Below are positions 1 through 8,114 of a stretch of 64,000 bases of DNA, one piece after another. The notes beneath the pieces were generated by a model that was not told the DNA's origin, ran no database searches, and saw nothing but the letters and a program-made list of their open reading frames with translations. The position numbers and the translations under genes were made by a program. Numbering within the stretch: position 1 is the first letter of the stretch; each line of letters begins with the position of its first letter. The stretch lies in the NCBI RefSeq assembly GCF_039822285.1, contig NZ_JBAJEY010000005.1, forward strand, positions 1 through 64,000, written 5' to 3'. The stretch comes from Thiofaba sp039822285 (GTDB taxonomy: Bacteria > Pseudomonadota > Gammaproteobacteria > Halothiobacillales > Halothiobacillaceae).

Positions 1-288
1 GGCCAGCTGGCCGAGCGCCGGGATGAGGTCCTCCAGTACGAACACCGGCACGCCAAGGGCGGCGCGCAGACCGTCGGCATCGCCCTCGGCGGACAGGATG
101 GCGACCGCCCCACGGCCCACGGCCTCCGGCGCATGATCCAGGGCGTGGAAGCGTCCGCCCCGGCGGGCGATGAACAGTTCCCCCGGCTGGACGCGACGGC
201 TGTCGGTGCACAGGCCGGCAATCGGTCGGTCATCCTCGGCTGTGACCGGGACCAGCCCCGCCAAAAGTTCGGAGAGCATCATGGTCAT
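1..288 (-). CDS. murE: UDP-N-acetylmuramoyl-tripeptide synthetase MurE, N-terminal part
   Basis: Only the first 96 codons are present; the gene runs off the left edge. The visible part is the Mur-ligase N-terminal UDP-binding domain, with the motif CTDSRRVQPGELF near residues 27-39. MurE adds meso-diaminopimelate (or lysine) to UDP-MurNAc-L-Ala-D-Glu in the cytoplasm. The ATP-binding and substrate domains are outside the window, so the choice of MurE over MurF rests on its place directly after ftsI, the usual dcw order. The ATG at 288 overlaps the ftsI stop codon by one base (TAATG). Two further in-frame ATGs lie 2 and 3 codons in. Confidence 0.85.
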   Translation of the reverse strand, partial: MTMMLSELLAGLVPVTAEDDRPIAGLCTDSRRVQPGELFIARRGGRFHALDHAPEAVGRGAVAILSAEGDADGLRAALGVPVFVLEDLIPALGQLA

Positions 289-2015
289 TAGCCTTGCCCT
301 CCCTTGCTGGGGGCGCTCACCACGGTAGCGGGCCCCATGGCATCAGGCGCGACATTGAGGATGCGCAGGGCCTCCTCCATGATCGCGGAGAACACCGGGC
401 CGGCCACCTGGCCACCGTAGTACACCCCGGTGCCGGGCTCGTCGATCATGATCGCCAACGCGAGGCGGGGATTGGAGGCCGGCGCAAGCCCCGCGAACAC
501 GGACACGTACTTGTCCTCCGCATAGCCGCCGGCCTCCGACTTGTGCGCGGTACCGGTCTTGCCCGCCACGCGGTAGCCCGACACCTGGGCCTTGGTCCCC
601 GTGCCGCCGGCCTTGACCACCTCCTCCATCATGACGCGCAAGGCTTGGGCCACACGCGCATCCATCACCCGCTTGCCCTCGGGAGGCTGCTCCACCTTGA
701 GGAAGGAGACGGGCATCAGCACCCCGTCATGGGCGATCGCGCCGTAGGCGCGCACCAGTTGCAGGGCGGTCACGCTCATGCCGTAGCCGTAGGCATGGGT
801 GGCAATGTCCGAGGCGTTCCAGTCACGGAAATGGCGCAGGCGGCCGCTCGACTCACCGGGAAAGCCGGTGCCGGATACCCGCCCAAGGCCCAAGGCATCG
901 TAGAAACTCCACAGCGCCTCCGGGCCGACCGCCATGGCGATCTTGGTCACGCCGATGTTGCTCGACTTGCGGATCACCCCGGTCACGTCCAGCAGGCCGT
1001 AGTTGTGGTGGTCGCGGATGGTGAAGCGGTCGACCTTCATGAACCCCGGATGGGTGTCAATCGGCGTGTCCGGTCTGAACTTGCCGCTCTCCAGCCCCAC
1101 CGCCACCGAGAACGGCTTCATGGTCGAGCCCGGCTCGAAGGCATCGATCACCGCACGGTTGCGGGTCAGGTCCGGACGGATGCTGGTGCGGTCGTTCGGG
1201 TTGAAGGAGGGCTGGTTGACCATGGCGAGGATCTCGCCGGTGCGCACATCGAGCAGCACTGCAGTCCCGCCCTTCGCCTTGTTCGCCTGCACCGCGGCCT
1301 TGAGCTCGCGGTAGGCGAGATACTGCAGACGGCGATCGAGCGACAGCACCAGGTCGTTACCGGGACGGGCCTCACGGATCAGTTCACGCTGCTCGACCAC
1401 GCCGCCATGGAGGTCCTGGATGACGCGCCGCGCACCGGGTTCGCCGCGCAGCCAGTGGTCGTAGGTGCGCTCGATGCCTTCCAGCGCCTGATCGTCGATA
1501 TTGGTGAAGCCGAGGATGTGCGCGGTCACCTCACCGGTCGGGTAGAAACGCCGGTATTCCCGGCGGGTATTGACCCCGGGAATGCGCAGCGCCTTGACCT
1601 GCGCGCCTTCCTCGGGAGTGATCTGGCGTTTGATGTAGAGGAAGCGGCGCTCGGCGTTCTGCTGCACCTGGGTGCGCAAACGGCTGGCATCGAGCCCGAG
1701 GGCATGCGCCAGCTCGGGCACGCGGTCGATCGCAGGCATGAGCTCGCGCGGATTGACCCATACCGTCTCCATCGGCGTACTCACCGCCAGCGGCTCGCCG
1801 TTGCGGTCGAGTACCTGCCCGCGGTGCGCGGAGATCTCCTGCACGCGCTCGTAGCGCATGCCGCCCTGCTGCTCGAGGAAATCGCGCTCGGTGATCTTGA
1901 GATAGACCGCGCGCCAAAGCATGACGTTGGCCAGCGCGAAGAACAGCACGACGACCGTGCCGTAGCGCCAGCCGCCCCTCCCCAACGCCCGCATGAGTGC
2001 GCGAAGCCCGGTCAT
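288..2015 (-). CDS. ftsI: Peptidoglycan D,D-transpeptidase FtsI (PBP3)
   Basis: Septum-specific class B penicillin-binding protein that cross-links peptidoglycan at the division site. The 575 residues have one N-terminal membrane anchor (about 19-39), a dimerisation/pedestal domain (about 55-215) and a transpeptidase domain. The three active-site motifs are present: STMK with nucleophile S297, SSN at 351-353 and KTGT at 486-489. Length is normal for the family. Its ATG overlaps the ftsL stop as ATGA, and its stop overlaps murE, so expression is translationally coupled within the dcw operon. FtsI acts with FtsW and FtsL in the divisome. Confidence 0.97.
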   Translation of the reverse strand: MTGLRALMRALGRGGWRYGTVVVLFFALANVMLWRAVYLKITERDFLEQQGGMRYERVQEISAHRGQVLDRNGEPLAVSTPMETVWVNPRELMPAIDRVPELAHALGLDASRLRTQVQQNAERRFLYIKRQITPEEGAQVKALRIPGVNTRREYRRFYPTGEVTAHILGFTNIDDQALEGIERTYDHWLRGEPGARRVIQDLHGGVVEQRELIREARPGNDLVLSLDRRLQYLAYRELKAAVQANKAKGGTAVLLDVRTGEILAMVNQPSFNPNDRTSIRPDLTRNRAVIDAFEPGSTMKPFSVAVGLESGKFRPDTPIDTHPGFMKVDRFTIRDHHNYGLLDVTGVIRKSSNIGVTKIAMAVGPEALWSFYDALGLGRVSGTGFPGESSGRLRHFRDWNASDIATHAYGYGMSVTALQLVRAYGAIAHDGVLMPVSFLKVEQPPEGKRVMDARVAQALRVMMEEVVKAGGTGTKAQVSGYRVAGKTGTAHKSEAGGYAEDKYVSVFAGLAPASNPRLALAIMIDEPGTGVYYGGQVAGPVFSAIMEEALRILNVAPDAMGPATVVSAPSKGGQG

Positions 2016-2272
2016 CGAACCACCATCGACACGGCATCACGCCCCGGAGGCCCCATGTGCAGGCGCTCGCGAGCGAGGGCATCCACCCGCCCGTGGGCAG
2101 CCAGGGCCGCCTCCTCCAGCTGCAGGCGCTCCCATTCGATCTCGAGTTCGTCGCGATGCTGGACGGCCTTCTCCTGCGCGAGCACATACTTGCGCTCGCG
2201 GTGCTCGGCCTGCACCACGCCGATGGCGGACAGCAGGCAACCGGCCCACAGCAGCAGCGCCACCAGCTTCAT
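2012..2272 (-). CDS. ftsL: Cell division protein FtsL
   Basis: Small bitopic divisome protein of 86 residues. A short cytoplasmic start (MK) is followed by a transmembrane helix (about 3-21) and a charged, heptad-like periplasmic coiled coil (about 24-60). This topology, with low sequence conservation, is typical of FtsL, which forms a complex with FtsB and FtsQ. The assignment rests mainly on size, topology and position between rsmH and ftsI. The frame is open much further upstream, but the ATG at 2272 overlaps the rsmH stop as ATGA and begins directly with the hydrophobic helix, so it was chosen. Confidence 0.9.
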   Translation of the reverse strand: MKLVALLLWAGCLLSAIGVVQAEHRERKYVLAQEKAVQHRDELEIEWERLQLEEAALAAHGRVDALARERLHMGPPGRDAVSMVVR

Positions 2273-3201
2273 GCCAGCTTCTCCGCCACGCGCAGCACCG
2301 CGCTGCGGGCACGCGGATTGGCCTTCACCTCGGCAGCGGAGGCCTTTTGCGCCCGCCCGAGCGTGCGCCAGACCGCAGGCGCCGGCGCGGCCATCAAGGG
2401 GATCTCGCGCGGCAGCTCGGGGGCACGCTCGCCGCGCAGGAAGTTCTTGACCATGCGGTCTTCCAGCGAGTGGAAGCTGATCACCGCCAGACGGCCGCCG
2501 ATGGCGAGCGCCTCGCGCGCCTGGGGCAGCACGGCCTCGAGTTCCGCCAGTTCCTGGTTGATCCACAGGCGCAGGGCCTGGAAGCTGCGCGTGGCCGGAT
2601 GTTTGCCGGGCTCGCGCCGGGGCACGGCAGAGGCGATGATCTCGGCCAGCTGGGCGGTACGGGTGATCGGGGTCTCGCCCCGAGCCTGGACGATGGCACG
2701 GGCGATGCGGCGCGAGAAGCGCTCCTCACCGAGGCGCCAGAGGATATCGGCAAGCTCGCCCTCGTCGATGCGCGCCAGAAGATCGGCGGCGCTCTCGCCG
2801 TGCGAGGGGTCCATGCGCATGTCGAGCGGGCCATCACGCATGAAGCTGAAGCCGCGCTCGGCCGTATCCAACTGAGGCGAGGACACACCCAGGTCGAGCA
2901 GGAGCCCATCCACCCGCCCCCACACGCCCAGCGGCTCAAGCGCCTCGCGCAGGCGGGAGAACGGGGCATGGACGATGGTGAAGCGCGCATCCGCGCCGAA
3001 GCGACGACGCGCCTCGGCCACCGCGTCAGGGTCGCGATCCAGCGCGATCAGGCGGCCGACCGGCCCGAGGCGCTCAAGAATGGCCCCGCTGTGCCCGCCG
3101 CGCCCGAAGGTGCCGTCCACATAGATGCCATCAGGCCGAAGCCCGAGCGCCTCGAGCACCTCGTCCAGCATGACCGGGAGATGAGCTGCGGGAACCGTCA
3201 T
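2269..3201 (-). CDS. rsmH: 16S rRNA m4C1402 methyltransferase RsmH (MraW)
   Basis: S-adenosylmethionine-dependent methyltransferase that modifies N4 of C1402 in 16S rRNA. The protein has 310 residues. Visible family signatures are the SAM-binding loop YVDGTFGRGGHS (27-38), DLGVSSPQLD (103-112), RSFQALRLWIN, and VISFHSLEDR near the C-terminus. The open frame extends 32 codons further upstream, but that stretch is Arg/Gly-rich shadow of mraZ. The start at 3201 (MTVPAAHLPVML) matches the family and overlaps the mraZ stop as ATGA. It is the second gene of the dcw operon. Confidence 0.97.
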   Translation of the reverse strand: MTVPAAHLPVMLDEVLEALGLRPDGIYVDGTFGRGGHSGAILERLGPVGRLIALDRDPDAVAEARRRFGADARFTIVHAPFSRLREALEPLGVWGRVDGLLLDLGVSSPQLDTAERGFSFMRDGPLDMRMDPSHGESAADLLARIDEGELADILWRLGEERFSRRIARAIVQARGETPITRTAQLAEIIASAVPRREPGKHPATRSFQALRLWINQELAELEAVLPQAREALAIGGRLAVISFHSLEDRMVKNFLRGERAPELPREIPLMAAPAPAVWRTLGRAQKASAAEVKANPRARSAVLRVAEKLA

Positions 3202-3653
3202 AGCGCAATCTGCTCCAGCGCCGCGGGCCCCTCGCCCTCGTCCTCGTCGTCCGCCAGCCAGGCCTCGCGCGCCGCGCGCCAAGTGTCCTCGTCCCACAGC
3301 TCGAACTTCTTGCCCTGCCCCACCAGCACCGCCCCCTTGGTCAGGCCAGCGTGATCACGCAACTCGGGCGGCACCAGCAGGCGGCCGTTGGCATCCAGGG
3401 AGACTTCGGTGGCGTGACCGATCAACATGCGCTTGATGCGGCTGACCTTGCGGTTGAGGCCGGAGAGGGCGTCGATCTGTCGCTCGATCTCGAGCCAGAC
3501 CGGCATGGGATAGAGGACCAGGCAGCGCTCCTCGGTATCGATGGTGATGATCAGCTCGCCATTGCATTGCGCAGCCAAGGGCTCGCGGTAGCGCGTCGGC
3601 ACCGCGAAACGCCCTTTGGCATCGAGGCTGAGGTTGCTGATCCCACGGAACAT
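3198..3653 (-). CDS. mraZ: Transcriptional regulator MraZ
   Basis: First gene of the dcw cluster. MraZ is a ring-forming AbrB/SpoVT-fold DNA-binding protein that represses its own operon. The 151 residues contain two swapped-hairpin repeats, with DAKGR (10-14) in the first and DANGR (about 83-87) in the second. The start at 3653 gives the usual MFRG N-terminus; eight extra in-frame codons upstream (to 3677) would cut into the operator repeats and were not used. The acidic C-terminal tail (DDEDEGEG) is ordinary. Its operator and promoter lie immediately upstream. Confidence 0.96.
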   Translation of the reverse strand: MFRGISNLSLDAKGRFAVPTRYREPLAAQCNGELIITIDTEERCLVLYPMPVWLEIERQIDALSGLNRKVSRIKRMLIGHATEVSLDANGRLLVPPELRDHAGLTKGAVLVGQGKKFELWDEDTWRAAREAWLADDEDEGEGPAALEQIAL

Positions 3654-3663
3654 GGCGGAAGCC

Positions 3664-3710
3664 CCACCTTTTCCCACTTATTTCCACTTGCCACCACTAT
3701 ATCCACCCAC
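3664..3710 (-). promoter_or_regulatory. MraZ operator: phased GTGG repeats
   Basis: On the minus strand the tetramer GTGG occurs at 3697-3694, 3687-3684, 3677-3674 and 3667-3664, exactly 10 bp apart, with two further copies at 3710-3707 and 3706-3703. MraZ is known to bind direct TGGGN/GTGG-type repeats spaced by one helical turn upstream of mraZ. The array overlaps the predicted -10 element, which fits autorepression. Confidence 0.8.
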
Positions 3711-3724
3711 CTCGGCATCCGCAA
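3696..3724 (-). promoter_or_regulatory. Predicted sigma70 promoter of the dcw operon
   Basis: On the minus strand there is a -35 box TTGCGG (3724-3719), a 17-bp spacer and a -10 box TATAGT (3701-3696). It is about 40 bp upstream of the mraZ start and overlaps the MraZ repeats. Prediction from sequence only. Confidence 0.6.
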
Positions 3725-3844
3725 CCGCATTTCAATAAAAAATTCTTTATTCACAATGGGTTAGCAGCGTCTAATAAGCGAAAAACGCAACCCACATACC
3801 CACGCAATTCAGTCACTTAAGCGCAGGTATTGAGATCCGGGTTT

Positions 3845-3874
3845 AAAAGAAAACGCCCTCCGCGAGGGAGGGCG
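3845..3874 (-). terminator. Rho-independent terminator of rnpB
   Basis: Arms CGCCCTCC (minus strand, 3874-3867) and GGAGGGCG (3861-3854) form an 8-bp GC stem with a 5-nt loop, followed by a T-rich tract (TTTTCTTTT). It lies about 12 bp after the RNase P RNA 3' end. Confidence 0.85.
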
Positions 3875-3885
3875 CCTGGAAGAAG

Positions 3886-4231
3886 TCGAGTCAGCCGATA
3901 AGCCGGGTTCTGTCGAGGACCATCATTCATCTGGGCCGCGTGTCACCACGCGGCTCGAGCAACCTACCCGGGGACTCTGCGGGCCGCATCGATGTCCCCC
4001 TATTTGGTCTTGCTCCGGACGGGGTTTTCCCTGCCGACGCTGTTACCAGCGTTCGCGGTGCGCTCTTACCGCACCTTTTCACCCTTACCGGTCCTTGCGG
4101 ACGTAGGCGGTATGTTTTCTGTGGCACTTTCCGTGGGCTCGCGCCCCCCAGGCGTTACCTGGCGCCCTGCCCTGTGGAGCCCGGACTTTCCTCCATGCCC
4201 GCAAGGGACACAGCGATGGTCTGGCCGACTC
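3886..4231 (-). ncRNA. rnpB: RNase P RNA, bacterial type A
   Basis: Catalytic RNA of RNase P, which trims tRNA 5' leaders. Diagnostic conserved segments on the minus strand are GGAGGAAAGTCCGGGCTCC near the 5' end, the CAGGGCGCCAGGTAACGCCTGG helix region, and ACAGAACCCGGCTTATCGGC near the 3' end. The terminal P1 helix pairs GAGTCGGCC (4231-4223) with GGCTGACTC (3896-3888). Length (about 346 nt) is usual for type A. Ends are placed from P1 pairing and the promoter and are approximate. The gene lies upstream of mraZ on the same strand, as in several Gammaproteobacteria. Open frames on either strand here are not coding. Confidence 0.96.
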
Positions 4232-4238
4232 GGGGCGC

Positions 4239-4267
4239 ACTGTAGGGGCTGGGGCCTGCCAATGCAA
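4239..4267 (-). promoter_or_regulatory. Predicted promoter of rnpB
   Basis: Minus-strand -35 TTGCAT (4267-4262), 17-bp spacer and -10 TACAGT (4244-4239). Transcription would start about 7-8 nt later, at the predicted RNase P RNA 5' end. Confidence 0.75.
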
Positions 4268-4283
4268 GCCCTCTCATGGCCCA

Positions 4284-4346
4284 GTAGGAGGCCCGCCCCG
4301 GGCCGATGGTCTCTACCTATGATCGCGACGAGGGCGTCGCTCCCAC
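4284..4346. repeat. REP-like element, locus A
   Basis: Two short imperfect palindromes in tandem: GTAGGAGGCCCGCCCCGGG-type (4284-4305) and TCGCGACGAGGGCGTCGCTC-type (4323-4346). The same two heads recur at 47729, 51827 and 63395. It lies between the rnpB promoter and the yadH-like gene. Confidence 0.75.
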
Positions 4347-4353
4347 ATCGGGA

Positions 4354-5127
4354 TCACCCGCGCAGCCCCCAGCCCTTGCGCAGGATGAACACGCACGCCC
4401 CGAGCAGCACGACGAGCAGGCCGGCCAGCAGCGCCAGGGCGAGCCCCGCGGGCACATCCGACACCCCGAGCACGGCCTGGCGGAAGGCGTTGATCATGTG
4501 CAGCTGGGGGTTGAACAGGGCGATCTCGCGCCACGGTTGCGGCAGCAGATCGATGCTGAAGAACACCCCGCCAAGGTAGGTCAGCGGGGTGAGGACGAAG
4601 GTCGGGATGATGGAGATATCGTCGAAGGTCTTGGCGAAGATGGCGTTGAGCATCCCGGCGAGCGAGAACACCGCCGAGGTCAGCAGCATGACCAGAATGG
4701 CGAGCCCCCAGTCGTGCACCGCAAGGTCGGTGAACAGCAGGGTGACGGCGGTGACGGCGAGGCCGACGGCCAGGCCGCGCGCGATGCCGCCGGCCATGAA
4801 GCCGAGGATGAGACTGAAATTGCTCATCGGCGCGACCATCAGCTCCTCGATGTGGCGGTGCATCTTGGCGCTGAAGAAGGAGGACACGACGTTGGCGTAG
4901 CTGTTGCTGATCACCGCCATGAGGATGAGCCCCGGGGCGATGAAGTCCATGTAGCGCACCCCGCCGACCTCGCCCACGCGCGCGCCGATCAGGCCGCCGA
5001 AGATGATGAAGTAGAGCGCGGTCGTCACCATCGGCGGGATGATGGTCTGCGGCCAGATGCGCACGAAGCGCAGGGTCTCGCGCTCGAGCAGGGTCCACAG
5101 GGCGCGCCATTCGAGGACAAGATTCAT
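4354..5127 (-). CDS. yadH: ABC-2 type exporter permease (YadH-like)
   Basis: Inner-membrane permease of 257 residues with about six transmembrane helices, the size and pattern of the ABC-2 family. Conserved-looking segments include the IIPPMVTTALYFIIFG first helix, the cytoplasmic HIEELMVAPMSN loop and the PLTYLGGVFFSI helix. It pairs with the ATPase encoded immediately upstream: the start codon at 5127 overlaps the ATPase stop (ATGA). Homologous E. coli YadGH has no firmly established substrate. Exporter function is inferred from family; the substrate cannot be told from sequence. Confidence 0.9.
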   Translation of the reverse strand: MNLVLEWRALWTLLERETLRFVRIWPQTIIPPMVTTALYFIIFGGLIGARVGEVGGVRYMDFIAPGLILMAVISNSYANVVSSFFSAKMHRHIEELMVAPMSNFSLILGFMAGGIARGLAVGLAVTAVTLLFTDLAVHDWGLAILVMLLTSAVFSLAGMLNAIFAKTFDDISIIPTFVLTPLTYLGGVFFSIDLLPQPWREIALFNPQLHMINAFRQAVLGVSDVPAGLALALLAGLLVVLLGACVFILRKGWGLRG

Positions 5128-6053
5128 GCCTCATCCTCCACGCCATGGCCGGTGAGCTTCATGAACAGGGCCTCCAGGCGGTTGCTCTTGTTGCGCAGGC
5201 TCATCACCCTCACCCCAGCTGCGTGCAGGGCGGCGAAGACCTGATCCAGCGGCTGACCGCGGCGGACTTCCAGCTCCAGGGTGCCGGGGTTGACCCGATG
5301 CAGGCGCACACCTGGGATCAGCGGCGCCTGGGCGATGGGCTCCACCAGATCGAGCACGAAGCTCTCCTCCGGCAGCTGCTCGAGCAGTTCGCGCAGCGGG
5401 CTGCTCACCACGATCCGCCCGCCGTCGATGATGGCGACATGGCGGCACAGGGCCTCGGCCTCCTCCAGGTAGTGGGTCGTCAGCAGGATGGTCACCCCCT
5501 CCTCGCGGTTGAGACGGGTGAGGAAGTCCCACATCCCTCGCCGCAGCTCGACATCCACCCCGGCGGTCGGCTCGTCGAGGATGAGCAGGCGCGGACGATG
5601 GGCCAGGGCGCGGGCGATCATGAGACGACGCTTCATGCCCCCGGAGAGCTGGCGCGCCTGGCTGCGCGCCTTGTCGGCAAGCCCCAGCTCCTGCAGCAGC
5701 CAGGCCGTGCGGCGGCGCGCCTCGCCGCGCGCCACGCCATAGAAACCGGCCTGGTGGCGGACGATCTCCTCCACCGGCTCGAAACCGTTGAAGTTGAACT
5801 CCTGCGGCACCAGCCCGATCAGCGACTTGACCCTCGCCCGCTCGCGCGCAAGGTCATGACCGAACACCCGCACCTCGCCCGAGGTCGGTGTGACCAGCGA
5901 GGACAGCACGCCGATGGTCGTGGTCTTGCCTGCCCCATTCGGTCCGAGCAGGGCGAAGAAATCCCCGGCGGGGACGACCAGGTCGATGCCGGCGAGGGCC
6001 TGCGTGCCACTGCGGTAGGTCTTGGTCAGGCCACGGATTTCAAGCGCGTGCAT
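5124..6053 (-). CDS. yadG: ABC exporter ATP-binding protein (YadG-like)
   Basis: Cytoplasmic ATPase of 309 residues that energises the adjacent YadH-like permease. It has Walker A GPNGAGKTT (37-45), the Q-loop segment VPQEFNFNG, signature LSGGMKRR (136-143), Walker B LLILDEP (156-162) and the H-loop in LTTHYLEEAE. The extra C-terminal region of about 90 residues is typical of this drug/antibiotic-exporter-like subfamily. It abuts the TRIC-like gene: its ATG at 6053 shares one base with that stop codon, so the three genes form one operon. Confidence 0.93.
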   Translation of the reverse strand: MHALEIRGLTKTYRSGTQALAGIDLVVPAGDFFALLGPNGAGKTTTIGVLSSLVTPTSGEVRVFGHDLARERARVKSLIGLVPQEFNFNGFEPVEEIVRHQAGFYGVARGEARRRTAWLLQELGLADKARSQARQLSGGMKRRLMIARALAHRPRLLILDEPTAGVDVELRRGMWDFLTRLNREEGVTILLTTHYLEEAEALCRHVAIIDGGRIVVSSPLRELLEQLPEESFVLDLVEPIAQAPLIPGVRLHRVNPGTLELEVRRGQPLDQVFAALHAAGVRVMSLRNKSNRLEALFMKLTGHGVEDEA

Positions 6054-6676
6054 CAGGCTTCGCTCCTCGGGAAGGCCGGCAGGTGCAGTCCGTAGACGAT
6101 ACCCAGGCCACGCACGATCAGGGCGGTGAAGAACCCGGCCGTCAGCGTCAGCAGGGCCGGCGCGGCCAGCTCGTGCAGCACGACGAACACGATCGCCCCA
6201 AGGACGGCGGCCGAGGCATACACCTCGCGGTGCAGGATCATCGGCGGCTCATTGCACAGCATGTCGCGGATCAGGCCGCCAAAGCTTGCGGTCATCATGC
6301 CCATCACCACCGCGATGAAGGGCGACGTGCCCACCGCCAGCGCCGCCTGGGCGCCGATCAGGCTGAACGCCGCGAGCCCCACGGCGTCCGCCCAGTTCAG
6401 CCACGCGGCCGCGGTGCGCGTGGTGAAGGCGCGGGCGAACAGGAACACGCTCCAGGCGGCCAGCACCGTCAAGAGCACGTACTCCCATTCGGTCAGCCAG
6501 TAGACCGGCTTGTCGAGCAAAAGGTCCCGCAAGGTGCCGCCGCCGATGCCGGTCACCGTGCCGATCAGGGCAAAACCCACCAGGTCCATGCCCTTGCGCG
6601 CGGCCGTCAGCCCGCCACTGATGGCAAAAACCACAACGCCAAAGTAGTCTAGGGCCTTCAATAACTCGTCCATCAC
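6053..6676 (-). CDS. Trimeric intracellular cation channel (TRIC/UPF0126) family protein
   Basis: Integral membrane protein of 207 residues made of two similar UPF0126 repeats with about seven helices. Glycine-rich, arginine-containing segments typical of the family are seen in both halves: VTGIGGGTLRDLL in the first and MTASFGGLIRDML in the second. Bacterial TRIC-like proteins (E. coli YadS/YicG group) conduct cations or have been linked to glycine transport; which applies here cannot be told. It is first in an operon with yadG-yadH, and diverges from hemN with only 37 bp between them. Confidence 0.88.
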   Translation of the reverse strand: MMDELLKALDYFGVVVFAISGGLTAARKGMDLVGFALIGTVTGIGGGTLRDLLLDKPVYWLTEWEYVLLTVLAAWSVFLFARAFTTRTAAAWLNWADAVGLAAFSLIGAQAALAVGTSPFIAVVMGMMTASFGGLIRDMLCNEPPMILHREVYASAAVLGAIVFVVLHELAAPALLTLTAGFFTALIVRGLGIVYGLHLPAFPRSEA

Positions 6677-6713
6677 GCCGCACCGCTAAAGATGCGGCGC
6701 ATTGTAGCCGCAC

Positions 6714-8096
6714 ATGAACCAAGACCTCATCTTCGACGCCGACCTCATTCAGCGCTACGACACCGCCGGCCCGCGCTACACCTCCTACCCGACCGCCGTG
6801 CAGTTCCACGAAGGCTTCGGCGAGGCCGAGCACCGCGAGGCCCTCGCGCGCAGCAATGCCCTCGGCGGCCCGCTGTCGCTGTACTTCCACATCCCGTTCT
6901 GCGACACGGTCTGCTTCTACTGCGCCTGCAACAAGATCGCCACCAAGGACCGCGCCCGCTCCGCGCCGTACCTCACCCTGCTCGAGAAAGAGATGGACCT
7001 CATCGCCCGCGACGTGGACACCTCCCGCGTGGTCGACCAACTGCACTGGGGCGGCGGCACCCCGACCTTCCTTTCTGGCGACGAAATGCGCCGCCTGATG
7101 GCCGCCACCCGCGCGCGCTTCCGGCTACGCGACGATGACCAAGGCGAATACTCGATCGAGATCGACCCCCGCGAGGCCAATGCCGAGACCGTCAAACTCC
7201 TGCGCGAGCTCGGCTTCAACCGCATGAGCCTCGGCGTGCAGGACTTCGACCCCCGGGTGCAGCAGGCCGTCAACCGCATCCAGTCGCCGGAGGAGACCTT
7301 CGCCGTGCTTGATGCTGCGCGCGCCGAGGGCTTTCACTCGGTGAGCATCGACCTGATCTACGGCCTGCCGCACCAGAATGTGACCAGCTTCCTGAAAACG
7401 CTGGATCGGGTCCTGGAGGCCCGCCCCGACCGCCTCTCCGTGTTCAACTACGCCCACCTGCCGACCCGCTTCAAGCCGCAGCGGCGGATCAACGACGCCG
7501 ACCTGCCCGCCCCCGCGGAAAAGCTCGCCATCCTCCAGGCCAGCATCGAGCACCTGACCGCCGCGGGCTACGTGTTCATCGGCATGGACCACTTCGCCCT
7601 GCCCGACGACAGTCTCGCCATCGCCCAGCGCGAAGGCAGCCTGCACCGCAACTTCCAGGGCTACACCACCCACGCCGAGTGCGACCTGTTGGCCTTCGGC
7701 GTCTCCTCCATCAGCCAGGTGGCCGGCTGCTACAGCCAGAACGTGAAGGAGATGGAACCTTACGAGGCGGCGCTCAAGGAGGGCCGGCTGCCGATCGAGC
7801 GCGGCCTGTGCATGACCGAGGACGACCACATCCGCCGCGATCTGATCATGGAACTGATCTGCCAGTTCGGCCTGGACTACGCGAGCTTCGGCGCCCGTCA
7901 CGGCATCCATGTCCAGGACTACTTCGCCCACGCGCTCGAGCGTCTGCGGCCCATGGTGGCCGACGGCCTGATCGAGATGAGTGACGCCGGCCTCCGTGTC
8001 CTGCCGCGCGGCCGCCTGCTGATCCGCAACATCTGCATGCCGTTCGACCGTTATCTCGGCGGGCAGACCATGCAGCGGTTCTCGAAGGTCATTTGA
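6714..8096 (+). CDS. hemN: Oxygen-independent coproporphyrinogen III oxidase HemN
   Basis: Radical SAM enzyme that decarboxylates coproporphyrinogen III to protoporphyrinogen IX without oxygen. The 460 residues carry the cluster ligands in CDTVCFYC (C63, C67, C70), followed by ACNK as in E. coli HemN, then the GGGTPTFL motif and a HemN C-terminal domain. Length and N-terminus (YDTAGPRYTSYPTA) match true HemN rather than the HemW-like paralogue. Its presence suggests haem synthesis under low oxygen. No FNR-type site is visible in the 37-bp divergent gap. Confidence 0.96.
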   Translation: MNQDLIFDADLIQRYDTAGPRYTSYPTAVQFHEGFGEAEHREALARSNALGGPLSLYFHIPFCDTVCFYCACNKIATKDRARSAPYLTLLEKEMDLIARDVDTSRVVDQLHWGGGTPTFLSGDEMRRLMAATRARFRLRDDDQGEYSIEIDPREANAETVKLLRELGFNRMSLGVQDFDPRVQQAVNRIQSPEETFAVLDAARAEGFHSVSIDLIYGLPHQNVTSFLKTLDRVLEARPDRLSVFNYAHLPTRFKPQRRINDADLPAPAEKLAILQASIEHLTAAGYVFIGMDHFALPDDSLAIAQREGSLHRNFQGYTTHAECDLLAFGVSSISQVAGCYSQNVKEMEPYEAALKEGRLPIERGLCMTEDDHIRRDLIMELICQFGLDYASFGARHGIHVQDYFAHALERLRPMVADGLIEMSDAGLRVLPRGRLLIRNICMPFDRYLGGQTMQRFSKVI

Positions 8097-8114
8097 GGCG
8101 GCTTCAAAGCCGGT

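Noticed and set aside
294..2450. Long open frame on the plus strand opposite ftsI/ftsL
   Set aside because: His/Arg/Gly/Ala-rich shadow of a GC-rich gene; ftsI has all active-site motifs on the other strand.
3940..4579. Open frames across 3940-4579 as protein genes
   Set aside because: The region up to 4231 is RNase P RNA on the other strand, with conserved helices; beyond it lie a REP element and the yadH-like gene.
6677..6713. FNR/Anr box for hemN
   Set aside because: Looked for TTGAT-N4-ATCAA in the 37-bp divergent gap; none present, only a GCGGCGC-type short palindrome.
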